Translations under genes and position numbers: made by a program
Shown: positions 7,759-15,598 of the stretch, piece after piece
How positions within the stretch are numbered: the stretch's first letter is position 1
Layout of the letters: each line of letters starts with the position of its first letter
From: JAWXTK01 sp044433645
GTDB taxonomy: Bacteria; Bacteroidota; Bacteroidia; Bacteroidales; Rikenellaceae
Direction of reading: 5' to 3'
Assembly: GCA_044433645.1 (NCBI GenBank)
Contig: JAWXTK010000004.1
Coordinates: 35,035 to 99,034, forward strand
DNA: 64,000 nt
Notes under the pieces: generated by a model
Databases searched by the model: none
The model's input: the letters and a program-made list of their open reading frames with translations, nothing else
What the model was told of the DNA's origin: nothing

Positions 7759-9088
7759 TTATCACAGCAAACGTAGTTTCTACTTGCGTAGATCACGTCA
7801 AAGACACTTATTCAACAGTCAGTGGATAGGTGGCGCAATTTTAATGATTTTTACAATTTTAGCCCTAGTGCTGGCAAATCTGCCTTTTACTAGAGAACAT
7901 TATCATCACTTTTTAAACTCTGATCTGAGTTTTGGTTTTGGTGATTTTATTTTCTCTAAGTCGCTGGAGTTCTGGATAAACGACACTCTTATGGTGGTGT
8001 TTTTCTTTGTGGTGGGGTTGGAAATTAAGCGCGAAATTTTGGTGGGGCAACTCTCCGATATTAAGAATGCGTCTCTGCCCATAGCTGCGGCCATAGGGGG
8101 GATGATAGCACCTGCTATTATATATGCAATTTTTAATCGTGGCACAGAGTTTTCGGGAGGTTGGGGTATTCCTATGGCTACCGATATTGCTTTTGCCATT
8201 GGTGTGTTGTCGATTTTGGGCAATAAAGTGCCTATTACGATGAAAATTTTTCTAACGGCGCTGGCCATAGTTGATGACCTGGGTTCGATTTTGGTGATTG
8301 CGATTTTTTATACCTCAGAGATTAATTTTATAATGTTGGGACTTTCGCTTGTGGTTTTGGCTGCTTTGTGGCGATTTAATAAGCGTAATGTTTATAATAT
8401 GAGCTATTATTTTATTCCTAGTATTTTGTTGTGGATTTTGTTCCTTTACTCGGGGGTTCACTCAACGATTGCTGGGGTTTTAATAGCGCTTACTATACCT
8501 TCATCACCACGTTATTCTAAGTCGTATTTCTTGTATAAATCTAAGTTTTTTATCGAGGATTTTCGCTTTCATGATAAGGAAGGAGTCGAGGTTTTGGCCA
8601 ACGAAGACCAGCTTCACGATTTAAACGCAAGTCGCTCTATTGCACATCATTCCATAAGCCCTTCGCAACGTTTGGAGCACAGTCTTCACCCTTTCATCAC
8701 CTTCTTTATTATGCCGGCTTTTGCCTTGGCTAATGCAGGTGTGCCTATTCACTCTTTGTCGGAGTTTAATGTGTTTGCTTCGAGCCAAACTATGGGTATA
8801 TTCTTTGGTCTAATTTTTGGGAAACCTCTTGGGATAACTTTGCTTTGTTTTGTGGCTATTAAGTTGGGTCTAGCTAGGATGCCTAAGAATACTTCGTGGC
8901 CTATGATAATGGGGGTTGCAGCTCTTGGGGGTATAGGATTTACCATGTCGATTTTTGTGGATAATCTGGCTTTTGCGGGCACAAATTTTATAGATAGTGG
9001 TAAGATTGCTGTGCTTTTGGCCTCGGTTTGTGCTGCAATTATTGGTTGTGTGGCTCTAAATTTAATGGGTAAAAAGAAAAAATGTTGA
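7742..9088 (+). CDS. nhaA: Na+/H+ antiporter NhaA
   Basis: NhaA is an inner-membrane antiporter exchanging Na+ for protons. The 448-residue protein shows about 11-12 hydrophobic helices and family motifs FFFVVGLEIKREI, PMATDIAFAIGVLSILG and LAIVDDLGSILVIA; the last holds the neighbouring aspartates that bind the ion. A hydrophilic insert of about 50 residues (IEDFRFHDKEGVEVLANEDQ) sits before the RLEHSLHPF motif, as in other Bacteroidota NhaA proteins, making it longer than the E. coli enzyme. It overlaps the ureohydrolase gene by 17 bases. A link between guanidine-compound breakdown and pH control is only suggestive. Confidence 0.95.
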   Translation: MTNKVSYHSKRSFYLRRSRQRHLFNSQWIGGAILMIFTILALVLANLPFTREHYHHFLNSDLSFGFGDFIFSKSLEFWINDTLMVVFFFVVGLEIKREILVGQLSDIKNASLPIAAAIGGMIAPAIIYAIFNRGTEFSGGWGIPMATDIAFAIGVLSILGNKVPITMKIFLTALAIVDDLGSILVIAIFYTSEINFIMLGLSLVVLAALWRFNKRNVYNMSYYFIPSILLWILFLYSGVHSTIAGVLIALTIPSSPRYSKSYFLYKSKFFIEDFRFHDKEGVEVLANEDQLHDLNASRSIAHHSISPSQRLEHSLHPFITFFIMPAFALANAGVPIHSLSEFNVFASSQTMGIFFGLIFGKPLGITLLCFVAIKLGLARMPKNTSWPMIMGVAALGGIGFTMSIFVDNLAFAGTNFIDSGKIAVLLASVCAAIIGCVALNLMGKKKKC

Positions 9089-9129
9089 TTTTTTTAACAA
9101 TAAAATGTGTATTATTTAGTTTATTTGAT

Positions 9130-9137
9130 TAAATTTG
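9130..9137 (+). promoter_or_regulatory. Probable -7 box upstream of the FKBP gene
   Basis: TAAATTTG matches TAnnTTTG, about 50 bases before the FKBP start. The -33 region is degenerate. Confidence 0.45.
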
Positions 9138-9189
9138 CATAAGCGAAAAAAAGTAACAAAAATAATTTAATAATTTAGTAAACAAAAAA

Positions 9190-9849
9190 ATGAAAAAATT
9201 TATCATTCTCTCTGCAGCAGTAGCTCTTGTTTTTAGCTCATGTGGTACAGGTTCAAAATCAATTAAAACAACTGAAGATTCTTTGGCTTATGCTATTGGT
9301 CTAGACTTAGGTAACTATGTTAAAAACTTGGATAGCACTATCAACGTAGACCTAGTTGCATCTGCAATGAAAGACGTATTGGCTAACAAACAATCTATGG
9401 ATCAAGAACAAGCTTACAACTTCCTAAGAGAGTATTTCACAGTACGTAAACCAGCTGAGGCTAAAGCTAAAGCAGCTAAACTTCTAACTGATGCTAAAGC
9501 AGCAAACCCTAACATCCAAACAACAGCTAGTGGTTTGATGTATGAAGTTATCGAAGAGGGTGGCAAAAAACCAGTTAAAGACGATGCTAAAGTTAGAGTT
9601 AGCTACGAAGGTAAACTTCTAAGCACAGGCAAAATCTTTGATTCTTCTTACCAAAGAGGCGATACTGTTGAGTTCGCACTTAACCAAGTTATCCCAGGAT
9701 GGGGCGAAGGTCTTAAACTAGTAGGTGAAGGTGGCAAAATCAAACTTTGGATTCCTTCAGATCTAGCTTACGGCGAGCAAGGTGCAGGCCAAGTAATTGG
9801 TGCTAACGAGGCTCTTGTATTTGAAGTAGAATTGTTTGAGGTAAACTAA
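9190..9849 (+). CDS. FKBP-type peptidyl-prolyl isomerase lipoprotein
   Basis: A lipid-anchored prolyl isomerase that would help fold exported proteins. MKKFIILSAAVALVFSSCGT is a lipoprotein signal peptide with the lipobox Cys at residue 18. An FKBP N-terminal helical domain (residues about 28-105, with DSLAYAIGLDLGNYV) is followed by the FKBP fold (VRVSYEGKLLSTGKIFDSS, VIPGWGEGLKLVGEGGKIKLWIP, LAYGEQG, LVFEVELFEV), where Tyr, Phe and Trp of the active pocket are kept. It is 219 residues, normal for the FkpA/Mip type. A DUF1097 gene follows after 54 bases with no terminator between. Confidence 0.92.
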   Translation: MKKFIILSAAVALVFSSCGTGSKSIKTTEDSLAYAIGLDLGNYVKNLDSTINVDLVASAMKDVLANKQSMDQEQAYNFLREYFTVRKPAEAKAKAAKLLTDAKAANPNIQTTASGLMYEVIEEGGKKPVKDDAKVRVSYEGKLLSTGKIFDSSYQRGDTVEFALNQVIPGWGEGLKLVGEGGKIKLWIPSDLAYGEQGAGQVIGANEALVFEVELFEVN

Positions 9850-9903
9850 TTCCCAAAAACAAAATAAACTTACTTAAATTTATTAACTAAAAAACTTAAA
9901 AAA

Positions 9904-10446
9904 ATGAATGTTAAAAAATTAATCGCATGGCCTCTATGGGTTGGTTTCCTTGCTTGTATGATTCAAGTTGTTGATCAAGCGTTAATCGGTATTGTTTCTG
10001 AACCAATCGCTAAAGCAGATGCAGGTCTTAGCTGGGTTGCTTTCCAATCATGGGCTTGTTATTTCCTTGCAGGTTGTACTCCTAAAGGTGGTTTGTTAGT
10101 ATTTATTTCTTACATTACTGGTACTCTAGGTTCTATCGCTATTATTTTGCTTGGTACAGGTGCTTTCTCTGGCATAGGTTTCATGGCTGTGCCTTTGGCT
10201 GTTGGCGTAATTGCTTTCTGTGTTATGTTCTTCGAGCACATTCCATTGTTGTCTTTGATTCCAGCTTTGTTCGTTGCTTCAGGTGCTTATTTCGCACTTA
10301 TGAACTTCGCGGGCGCTCCTTTGATGGCTATGGGTGGCAACATGTTTATGCAAGCTTTCAAAGTTGAAATGATTTACGCTGTACTTGGTATCGTATTCGG
10401 TGTTATCACTATCGCAGGTAAAGGTGTTATTGATTCTAAATTGTAA
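9904..10446 (+). CDS. DUF1097 family integral membrane protein
   Basis: The 180-residue protein is nearly all hydrophobic, with about five predicted membrane helices, and starts MNVKKLIAWPLWVGFLACM. The overall pattern resembles the DUF1097 family (YcdZ-like inner-membrane proteins), whose function is unknown. Small-residue-rich helices (GTGAFSGIGFMAVPLAVGVIA) suggest a compact channel or transporter-like bundle, but this is inference. It follows the FKBP gene closely and is ended by a strong terminator. Confidence 0.7.
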   Translation: MNVKKLIAWPLWVGFLACMIQVVDQALIGIVSEPIAKADAGLSWVAFQSWACYFLAGCTPKGGLLVFISYITGTLGSIAIILLGTGAFSGIGFMAVPLAVGVIAFCVMFFEHIPLLSLIPALFVASGAYFALMNFAGAPLMAMGGNMFMQAFKVEMIYAVLGIVFGVITIAGKGVIDSKL

Positions 10447-10476
10447 TCAGCGACAATAAACTTTATTTATATTTAA

Positions 10477-10517
10477 AACTGTGGCGCTCTTAATAAAAGA
10501 GCGCCACAGTTTTTTTA
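10477..10517 (+). terminator. Strong intrinsic terminator after the DUF1097 gene
   Basis: A 15-bp perfect stem AACTGTGGCGCTCTT / AAGAGCGCCACAGTT (10477-10491 with 10497-10511) is followed by seven T. Confidence 0.92.
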
Positions 10518-10533
10518 TCTCACAAAAAATAAT

Positions 10534-10541
10534 TAATTTTG
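10534..10541 (+). promoter_or_regulatory. Probable -7 box of the cyclophilin-thi operon
   Basis: TAATTTTG fits TAnnTTTG, 31 bases before the cyclophilin ATG and just after a strong terminator, so a new transcript must begin here. The -33 is weak (T-rich). Confidence 0.5.
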
Positions 10542-10572
10542 TAGATAATTAAAAACCAAATTTTAAATAAAT

Positions 10573-11010
10573 ATGAAATACGCTTTAATCAGCACCGAAA
10601 AAGGTGATATGAAAGTTGAACTTTACGAAAAAGAAACTCCTATTGCAGTTGAAAACTTTATAAAACTCTCAGAATCAGGATTTTATGACGGACTTTGTTT
10701 CCACAGAGTTATTCCAGATTTCGTGATTCAAGGTGGTTGCCCAGACGGTACGGGTGCAGGTGGCCCAGGTTACACTATCAAATGCGAAACATCGGCAGAG
10801 CGCCAATATCATGACAGAGGCGTGCTTTCTATGGCTCACCGTGGACGTAATACGGGTGGTTCTCAGTTCTTTATTTGCCACTCGCGCACTAACACCTCTC
10901 ACCTTGACGGTGTTCACACAGCATTTGGTATTGTGGTTGAGGGTCTTGATGTTATCGACGCAATTCGTCAGGGAGATTTAATTTTAAGTATCACTATTTC
11001 AGAGCAATAG
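10573..11010 (+). CDS. Cyclophilin-type peptidyl-prolyl cis-trans isomerase
   Basis: A small, single-domain cyclophilin of 145 residues with no signal peptide, so probably cytoplasmic. The catalytic Arg is in CFHRVIPDFVIQGG, the substrate-pocket motif is in GGSQFFICHS, and the last strand is HTAFGIVVEGLDVIDAI. The protein stops shortly after this strand, so the C-terminus is short. The next gene starts 11 bases after the stop, which makes it the first gene of a message that also carries thiC, thiM and thiE. A functional link to thiamine synthesis is not known. Confidence 0.92.
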   Translation: MKYALISTEKGDMKVELYEKETPIAVENFIKLSESGFYDGLCFHRVIPDFVIQGGCPDGTGAGGPGYTIKCETSAERQYHDRGVLSMAHRGRNTGGSQFFICHSRTNTSHLDGVHTAFGIVVEGLDVIDAIRQGDLILSITISEQ

Positions 11011-11021
11011 ACAATAATAAA

Positions 11022-11384
11022 ATGGAAATAGAAGCAGTAGTTTTTAAAGTGTTAGAGCCAGTACGTGGCACTAGCGCTAAGGGTGAGTGGGTTCGCCAAG
11101 AGGTTATTTTTGATCAACCTCAAGAGTTTAATCGCAAGGTGTGTGTTAGTTTTTGGGGCGACAAGGCTCAAGAAGTTGCTAGTTTTAAAGTTGGCGAGGC
11201 TATAACTTTGTCGGTTAATGTCGAATCAAGAGAATTTAATGGTAAATGGTACACTTCGCTGCAAGCATGGAAGGTCGCTCGTAAAGCTGTTGAGGCTGCG
11301 CCAAGTGCTCCAGCTGATGTTCCTATGCCAGATTTTGCACCACTCGAAAGTGGAGCGTCTGAGGTAGACGATTTGCCTTTCTAA
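11022..11384 (+). CDS. DUF3127 protein with an SSB-like acidic C-terminal tip
   Basis: The 120-residue protein resembles the DUF3127 family common in Bacteroidota: one small beta domain (residues 1-85, with VSFWGDKAQEVASFKVGEAITLSVNVESREFNGKWYTSLQAWKV) that looks like an OB fold, then a Pro/Ala linker (VEAAPSAPADVPMPDF) and a tip ending EVDDLPF. The DDLPF ending is very close to the DDIPF tip with which single-stranded DNA-binding proteins recruit partners. A role in single-strand DNA binding is inference. It is the second gene of the cyclophilin-thi operon, 17 bases before thiC. Confidence 0.8.
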   Translation: MEIEAVVFKVLEPVRGTSAKGEWVRQEVIFDQPQEFNRKVCVSFWGDKAQEVASFKVGEAITLSVNVESREFNGKWYTSLQAWKVARKAVEAAPSAPADVPMPDFAPLESGASEVDDLPF

Positions 11385-11401
11385 TCAAAAAAAATAAAAA
11401 T

Positions 11402-12916
11402 ATGGACGAAAAATTATTCGATTTCAAAAGAATTTCGTCAAAAAAAATATACCTTGAGGGTACTATTCACCCTATCAGGGTGGCTATGCGCGAGCAAATG
11501 CTAAGTAATGGAGATAGCTTGAAACTTTATGACACTACGGGTGCTTACTCTGAGGATGGTTACGAATTTGATATCAAAAAAGGTTTGCCAAAACTTAGAA
11601 CTGAGTGGCATAAGGACTCTGAATTTCATACTCAGATGTGGTATGCCAGAGCAGGAATAGTTACTCCAGAAATGGAATATGTGGCAATACGAGAGAATTG
11701 TGGTCATGAAAACAGCAAAATCACGCCTCAAAGCGTAATGCGCGATGTGGCCGAGGGTAGGGCTGTGATTCCTTGCAATAGATGTCACCCTGAGGCTGAG
11801 CCTATGATAATCGGTAGCGATTATTTGGTGAAAATCAATGCTAATATTGGAAATTCTAAGCTAGGCTCAGACCTTGAGCAGGAGGTTGAGAAAGCTATGT
11901 GGTCGGTGCGTTGGGGCGCTGACACGGTTATGGACTTGTCAACTGGTAGTAACATTCATCAAATTCGTGAGGCTATCTTGCGCAACACACCTACTCCTAT
12001 AGGTACTGTGCCTTTGTATCAAGCGCTTGAAAAAGCAGGTGGCAAGGTAGAAAATCTCTCATGGGAGCTATATAAAGAGACAATTTATGAGCAATGCGAG
12101 CAGGGGGTAGATTATTTTACTATCCACGCTGGTGTGCTTAAAAAATATGTTGATAATGCGCTTGGCAGAACTACGGGTATCGTTTCGCGTGGGGGTTCTA
12201 TCATGGCTAAGTGGATGAAACTCAACGACAAAGAGAATTTCCTTTATACTCACTTTGAAGAAATTTGTGAGATTTTAGCTAAGTATGATGTTGCTTTCTC
12301 GCTAGGCGACGGTTTGCGTCCAGGCTCTATTGCTGATGCTAATGATATGGCTCAGTTTGGAGAGTTGGAAACCTTGGGTGAGCTTACTTTAAAGGCGTGG
12401 AAACATGATGTTCAGGTGATAATAGAGGGACCAGGTCACGTGCCTATGCACAGAATACAAGAGAATATGGATTTGCAACGCAAGGCTTGTCACGGCGCGC
12501 CTTTCTACACGCTGGGGCCACTTGTGACTGATATAGGTGCAGGTTACGACCATATCACAGCAGCTATTGGTGGCGCTATGATAGGCTGGATGGGTACGGC
12601 TATGCTTTGTTATGTGACTACTAAGGAGCACTTGGCTTTGCCAGATAAAAATGATGTTCGCGAGGGTGTGATTACCTTCAAAATTGCAGCTCATGCAGCA
12701 GATTTGGCTAAGGGTCACCCTGCAGCTTATGCTCATGATAAGGCTATGAGTGATGCGCGTTACGACTTTAGATGGGCAGACCAGTTTAATCTTTCATTTG
12801 ATTCAGAGAGAGCAGCTCAGATGCACCACAAAATGATTAAGGAATCAGGTCAAGACCACTGCGCTATGTGTGGCCCTGATTTTTGTGCTATGAAAATTAC
12901 TAAATCTATAAAATAA
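11402..12916 (+). CDS. thiC: Phosphomethylpyrimidine synthase ThiC
   Basis: ThiC converts aminoimidazole ribotide into the hydroxymethylpyrimidine phosphate half of thiamine, using a radical-SAM cluster placed at the C-terminus. The 504-residue protein has the conserved core segments (DLSTGSNIHQIREAILRNTPTPIGTVPLYQA, TIHAGVL, SRGGSIMAKWM, LGDGLRPGSIADAND, EGPGHVPMHRI, AMLCYVTTKEHLALP) and the C-terminal cluster motif CAMCGPDFC (CX2CX4C). It is shorter at the N-terminus than the roughly 600-residue proteobacterial type. Only 17 bases separate it from DUF3127, leaving no room for a TPP riboswitch. Its stop overlaps the thiM start (TAATG). Confidence 0.95.
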   Translation: MDEKLFDFKRISSKKIYLEGTIHPIRVAMREQMLSNGDSLKLYDTTGAYSEDGYEFDIKKGLPKLRTEWHKDSEFHTQMWYARAGIVTPEMEYVAIRENCGHENSKITPQSVMRDVAEGRAVIPCNRCHPEAEPMIIGSDYLVKINANIGNSKLGSDLEQEVEKAMWSVRWGADTVMDLSTGSNIHQIREAILRNTPTPIGTVPLYQALEKAGGKVENLSWELYKETIYEQCEQGVDYFTIHAGVLKKYVDNALGRTTGIVSRGGSIMAKWMKLNDKENFLYTHFEEICEILAKYDVAFSLGDGLRPGSIADANDMAQFGELETLGELTLKAWKHDVQVIIEGPGHVPMHRIQENMDLQRKACHGAPFYTLGPLVTDIGAGYDHITAAIGGAMIGWMGTAMLCYVTTKEHLALPDKNDVREGVITFKIAAHAADLAKGHPAAYAHDKAMSDARYDFRWADQFNLSFDSERAAQMHHKMIKESGQDHCAMCGPDFCAMKITKSIK

Positions 12917-13710
12917 TGTTGGATAAGTTGGCCTTAGAAAGGGATGTTGATAATGTAAGAAAACTCGCGCCCTTGGTTCACAGCATCACAAATCATGTGG
13001 TGATGAATTTTAATGCTAATGCTCTGTTGGCCGTTGGTGCATCGCCTATTATGGCGCACGCCATAGACGAAATGGAGGATATGACTAAGATATGCTCGTC
13101 GCTGGTGATTAATATAGGTACGCTTGAAAACGCTTGGGTTGAGAGCATGATTACAGCAGGAAAGAGCATGAAAAAGTTGGCACGACCCATAGTTTTAGAC
13201 CCTGTGGGAAGTGGAGCAACTGCTTATCGCACAGAGGTTTGCCATAAAATAATTACGGAGTGCAAGCCTACAATTATTCGTGGTAACGGCTCTGAAATTA
13301 TGTCACTGGTGGATAGTTCGGTTCTAAGCAAGGGGGTGGATAGCTCCATGAGCTCTAGTGCTGCGCTTGAGGCTGCGAAATATCTTGCTCAGAGTTCGGG
13401 CGCTGTGGTTGTGATTAGTGGGGAGACTGACTATATAACTGACGGTGAGAGAGTTGAGACTATTTCTAACGGCTCAACCATGATGACTAGCGTTACGGGT
13501 ATGGGTTGCACGGCTACGGCTATTTGTGGTGCTTTTGCTGCCGTAAATCCTGATGCTTTTCAGGCCTCGGTGAGCGCTATGGCAACTATGGGCATAGCTG
13601 GTGAGAGAGCAGCTGCTTACTCTAAGGGCTCAGGCTCGCTTTACGTAAATTTCTTAGACGAACTTTATAATATCACGGGCGAAATCGCTAAACGTGAGGT
13701 AAGAGAGTAA
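12916..13710 (+). CDS. thiM: Hydroxyethylthiazole kinase ThiM
   Basis: ThiM phosphorylates hydroxyethylthiazole, the salvage route to the thiazole half of thiamine. The 264-residue protein has HSITNHVVMNFNANALLAVGASPIMAHA at the N-terminus, LDPVGSGAT, the IRGNGSEI segment and the SVTGMGCTATAICGAF active-site loop with its Cys. It is translationally coupled at both ends (TAATG overlaps with thiC and thiE). Together with thiC and thiE it gives pyrimidine synthesis, thiazole salvage and coupling. Confidence 0.95.
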   Translation: MLDKLALERDVDNVRKLAPLVHSITNHVVMNFNANALLAVGASPIMAHAIDEMEDMTKICSSLVINIGTLENAWVESMITAGKSMKKLARPIVLDPVGSGATAYRTEVCHKIITECKPTIIRGNGSEIMSLVDSSVLSKGVDSSMSSSAALEAAKYLAQSSGAVVVISGETDYITDGERVETISNGSTMMTSVTGMGCTATAICGAFAAVNPDAFQASVSAMATMGIAGERAAAYSKGSGSLYVNFLDELYNITGEIAKREVRE

Positions 13711-14339
13711 TGAGAAAAGTCTTTGACCTTAGCCTTTATCTGGTCACTGACAGAGACTTATCTCTGGATAGAGACCTTGAATGGATAGTCTCTGAGGCTG
13801 TGAGGGGTGGGGTTACTATGGTGCAGTTAAGAGAGAAAAATTGCTCAACGAGTGAGTTTATCGCCCTTGCGCAAAGGCTGAAATCTGCCCTAAAACCTTA
13901 TAATGTTGCTTTGGTAGCAAATGACAGAGTTGATGTTGTGTTAGCAGCCGACCTTGACGGGGTGCACATAGGCCAGAGCGATATGAGTTATAGCGATGCT
14001 CGTGCACTGCTGGGTGAAGATAAAATTATAGGTCTTTCGGTTGAAAATATGACTCAGGTTGAGGATGCAAATTCGCTGGATGTGGATTATATTGGCATCT
14101 CGCCTTTGTTCGCAACTCCCACAAAAACAGATACTTCTGAGCCTTTCGGATTGGAAGGTTGCAGGACGGCATGTGAAATCTCGCGCCACAAAACAGTGGT
14201 TATAGGGGGATTAAACAAATCTAATGTTAAAGATGCTATCAGCTCAGGCGCTGACGGAGTGGCCGTGGTTTCGGCGATAGTTTCGGCAGACAATCCATGC
14301 AATGCGGCACAAGAATTAATAAGTTTAATAAAAGGATAA
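13710..14339 (+). CDS. thiE: Thiamine-phosphate synthase ThiE
   Basis: ThiE couples the pyrimidine pyrophosphate to thiazole phosphate to give thiamine phosphate. The 209-residue TIM-barrel protein has LYLVTDR, the VQLREKN motif, ANDRVDVVLAADLDGVHIGQSD, GLSVENM, DYIGISPLFATPTK and the phosphate loop GGLNKSNVKDAISSGADGVAVVSAI. It is the last gene of the operon and is followed directly by a terminator. Confidence 0.95.
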   Translation: MRKVFDLSLYLVTDRDLSLDRDLEWIVSEAVRGGVTMVQLREKNCSTSEFIALAQRLKSALKPYNVALVANDRVDVVLAADLDGVHIGQSDMSYSDARALLGEDKIIGLSVENMTQVEDANSLDVDYIGISPLFATPTKTDTSEPFGLEGCRTACEISRHKTVVIGGLNKSNVKDAISSGADGVAVVSAIVSADNPCNAAQELISLIKG

Positions 14340-14340
14340 A

Positions 14341-14375
14341 ATTAAGGCGAGCAAAATATAATTGCTCGCCTTAAT
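14341..14375 (+). terminator. Terminator of the thi operon
   Basis: A 14-bp perfect inverted repeat ATTAAGGCGAGCAA / TTGCTCGCCTTAAT (14341-14354 with 14362-14375) begins two bases after the thiE stop. It is symmetric and could also serve transcripts from the minus strand. Confidence 0.8.
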
Positions 14376-14427
14376 TATGTGATTAAAAAGCTAGAAGGCA
14401 GTAGATGAATGCTTATTAGCCACCCTC

Positions 14428-15330
14428 TTAGAATGTTTTGTGTCTTGCCACTTTCTCAGGATACATATCGTCCATCGTAATAAGGATACCCGTTTCTTCG
14501 ACACCACCAAAATCTGGGTTACACACTGCGCCAAAGCATTTCATAGTTGGCGAAAGATTCATGTAAGAGTTGATAAGTGGAGGGATATTTTCGTTTAAAT
14601 CTCTGATTGTGCGATTTAAAATTTTGTAGTTTTCAGCGTAATCTTCGCCTGTGAAAATAGTTGCGTAATCGCTAAGAACAAGTCTTGCGTCCATGGGGAA
14701 AATAGGCGTAACAAGTGATTCTTTGTCGGCAAAATATTTGTCAAGGAAGGATAGTAAAGTGTTGCGTGCCTGCTTGTTATAGTTCTCATACATAGTCACT
14801 TTACCCAAGAAATATTTGGCCTTAGGATTAAAAACCATAAGTGCTCCAAGTCCATCCCAAAGATTGTCTAAAGCATAAATCCCCTTAGGATTAGTGCGTG
14901 TGCCCTGGTAATGAGGTTGCACAAACGAACGACCAAGTTCTATGGTATAAGGTAAATATTCTTCGCGGAATTTATCGCTGAAATTGAAGTAATGTTCTAT
15001 AGAAAGATGCTTAGTATGAGAATCTTGGCACACAATAAAACGATAACCACCAACGATTTCTTCGGCCTTAGGGTCCCAAACAATAAGTTGATTGTAGCCG
15101 TCCTCGGCTGTGTCAGAATCGTCGATATCCACCTCTAGTCCTGTGCCACCACCTGCCATACGGAAAGATTCCTCGCGCAGGCGGCCTATTTCTTGCATTA
15201 CGTTGGGCGCGTTGTGAGCTGTGATAACGTAAATTTCGTTAGAGGCTTTGTTGGTGTTTCTTAATAGACGATCCGAAGTAAGTTCAGACTTTAGAATTTC
15301 TCGCTCTATTGGTTGTATGATATCAATCAT
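14428..15330 (-). CDS. glsB: GlsB/OlsB-like N-acyltransferase (GNAT fold)
   Basis: The 300-residue protein resembles the Bacteroidota family of acyl-ACP-dependent N-acyltransferases that acylate an amino acid to start amino-acyl (glycine) lipids, as GlsB does in Bacteroides thetaiotaomicron. Visible features are AGGGTGLEVDIDDSDTAEDGYNQLIVWDPKAEEIVGGYRFI and TIELGRSFVQPHYQG, typical of the PF13444 acetyltransferase-like group. Its presumed partner glsA lies upstream on the same strand, but a 206-bp MITE-like element now sits in the gap of 268 bases between them. The symbol is by resemblance and context, not by search. Confidence 0.75.
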   Translation of the reverse strand: MIDIIQPIEREILKSELTSDRLLRNTNKASNEIYVITAHNAPNVMQEIGRLREESFRMAGGGTGLEVDIDDSDTAEDGYNQLIVWDPKAEEIVGGYRFIVCQDSHTKHLSIEHYFNFSDKFREEYLPYTIELGRSFVQPHYQGTRTNPKGIYALDNLWDGLGALMVFNPKAKYFLGKVTMYENYNKQARNTLLSFLDKYFADKESLVTPIFPMDARLVLSDYATIFTGEDYAENYKILNRTIRDLNENIPPLINSYMNLSPTMKCFGAVCNPDFGGVEETGILITMDDMYPEKVARHKTF

Positions 15331-15349
15331 TTTGTTGAGTTGTTGTTTG

Positions 15350-15555
15350 TAGGGGACTTCTAAAAACTGATTTGCATGAATTTGAAATTAGATTTTGAGC
15401 CTAATTTTTTGCCTCATTTATGGGAGCATAGCATGCTATGTGACCATGAAAGGTGGAAAATTAGCCAAAATATAGTTCAAAGACATGTGAAACCAATTAT
15501 TATTTGTTCCTTATTTTTAATTATTTTATTGGGGTCAGTTTTTAGAAGTCCCCTA
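15350..15555. mobile_element. MITE-like element with perfect 21-bp terminal inverted repeats
   Basis: The ends 15350-15370 and 15535-15555 are exact reverse complements over 21 bases (outer part TAGGGGACTTCTAAAAAC). The outermost bases are TA on each side, so a TA target duplication of the IS630/mariner kind is possible. The 206-bp unit is too short for a transposase, so it would be moved in trans by a full element with the same ends. It also holds a short palindrome CATAGCATGCTATG. A 60-codon frame inside it is not convincing as a gene. Confidence 0.8.
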
Positions 15556-15598
15556 TAATCCTCACAAATATAACAAAAGTATTTTAATAATAGTATTA

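Noticed and set aside
10446..10572. A TPP riboswitch in front of the thiamine operon
   Set aside because: The stretch is filled by a strong terminator and a -7 box; neither of the conserved TPP aptamer elements is seen.
15376..15558. A 60-codon gene inside the MITE-like element
   Set aside because: The frame runs into the right inverted repeat and ends just beyond it, and shows no transposase motif. At most it is a relic of the parent element.
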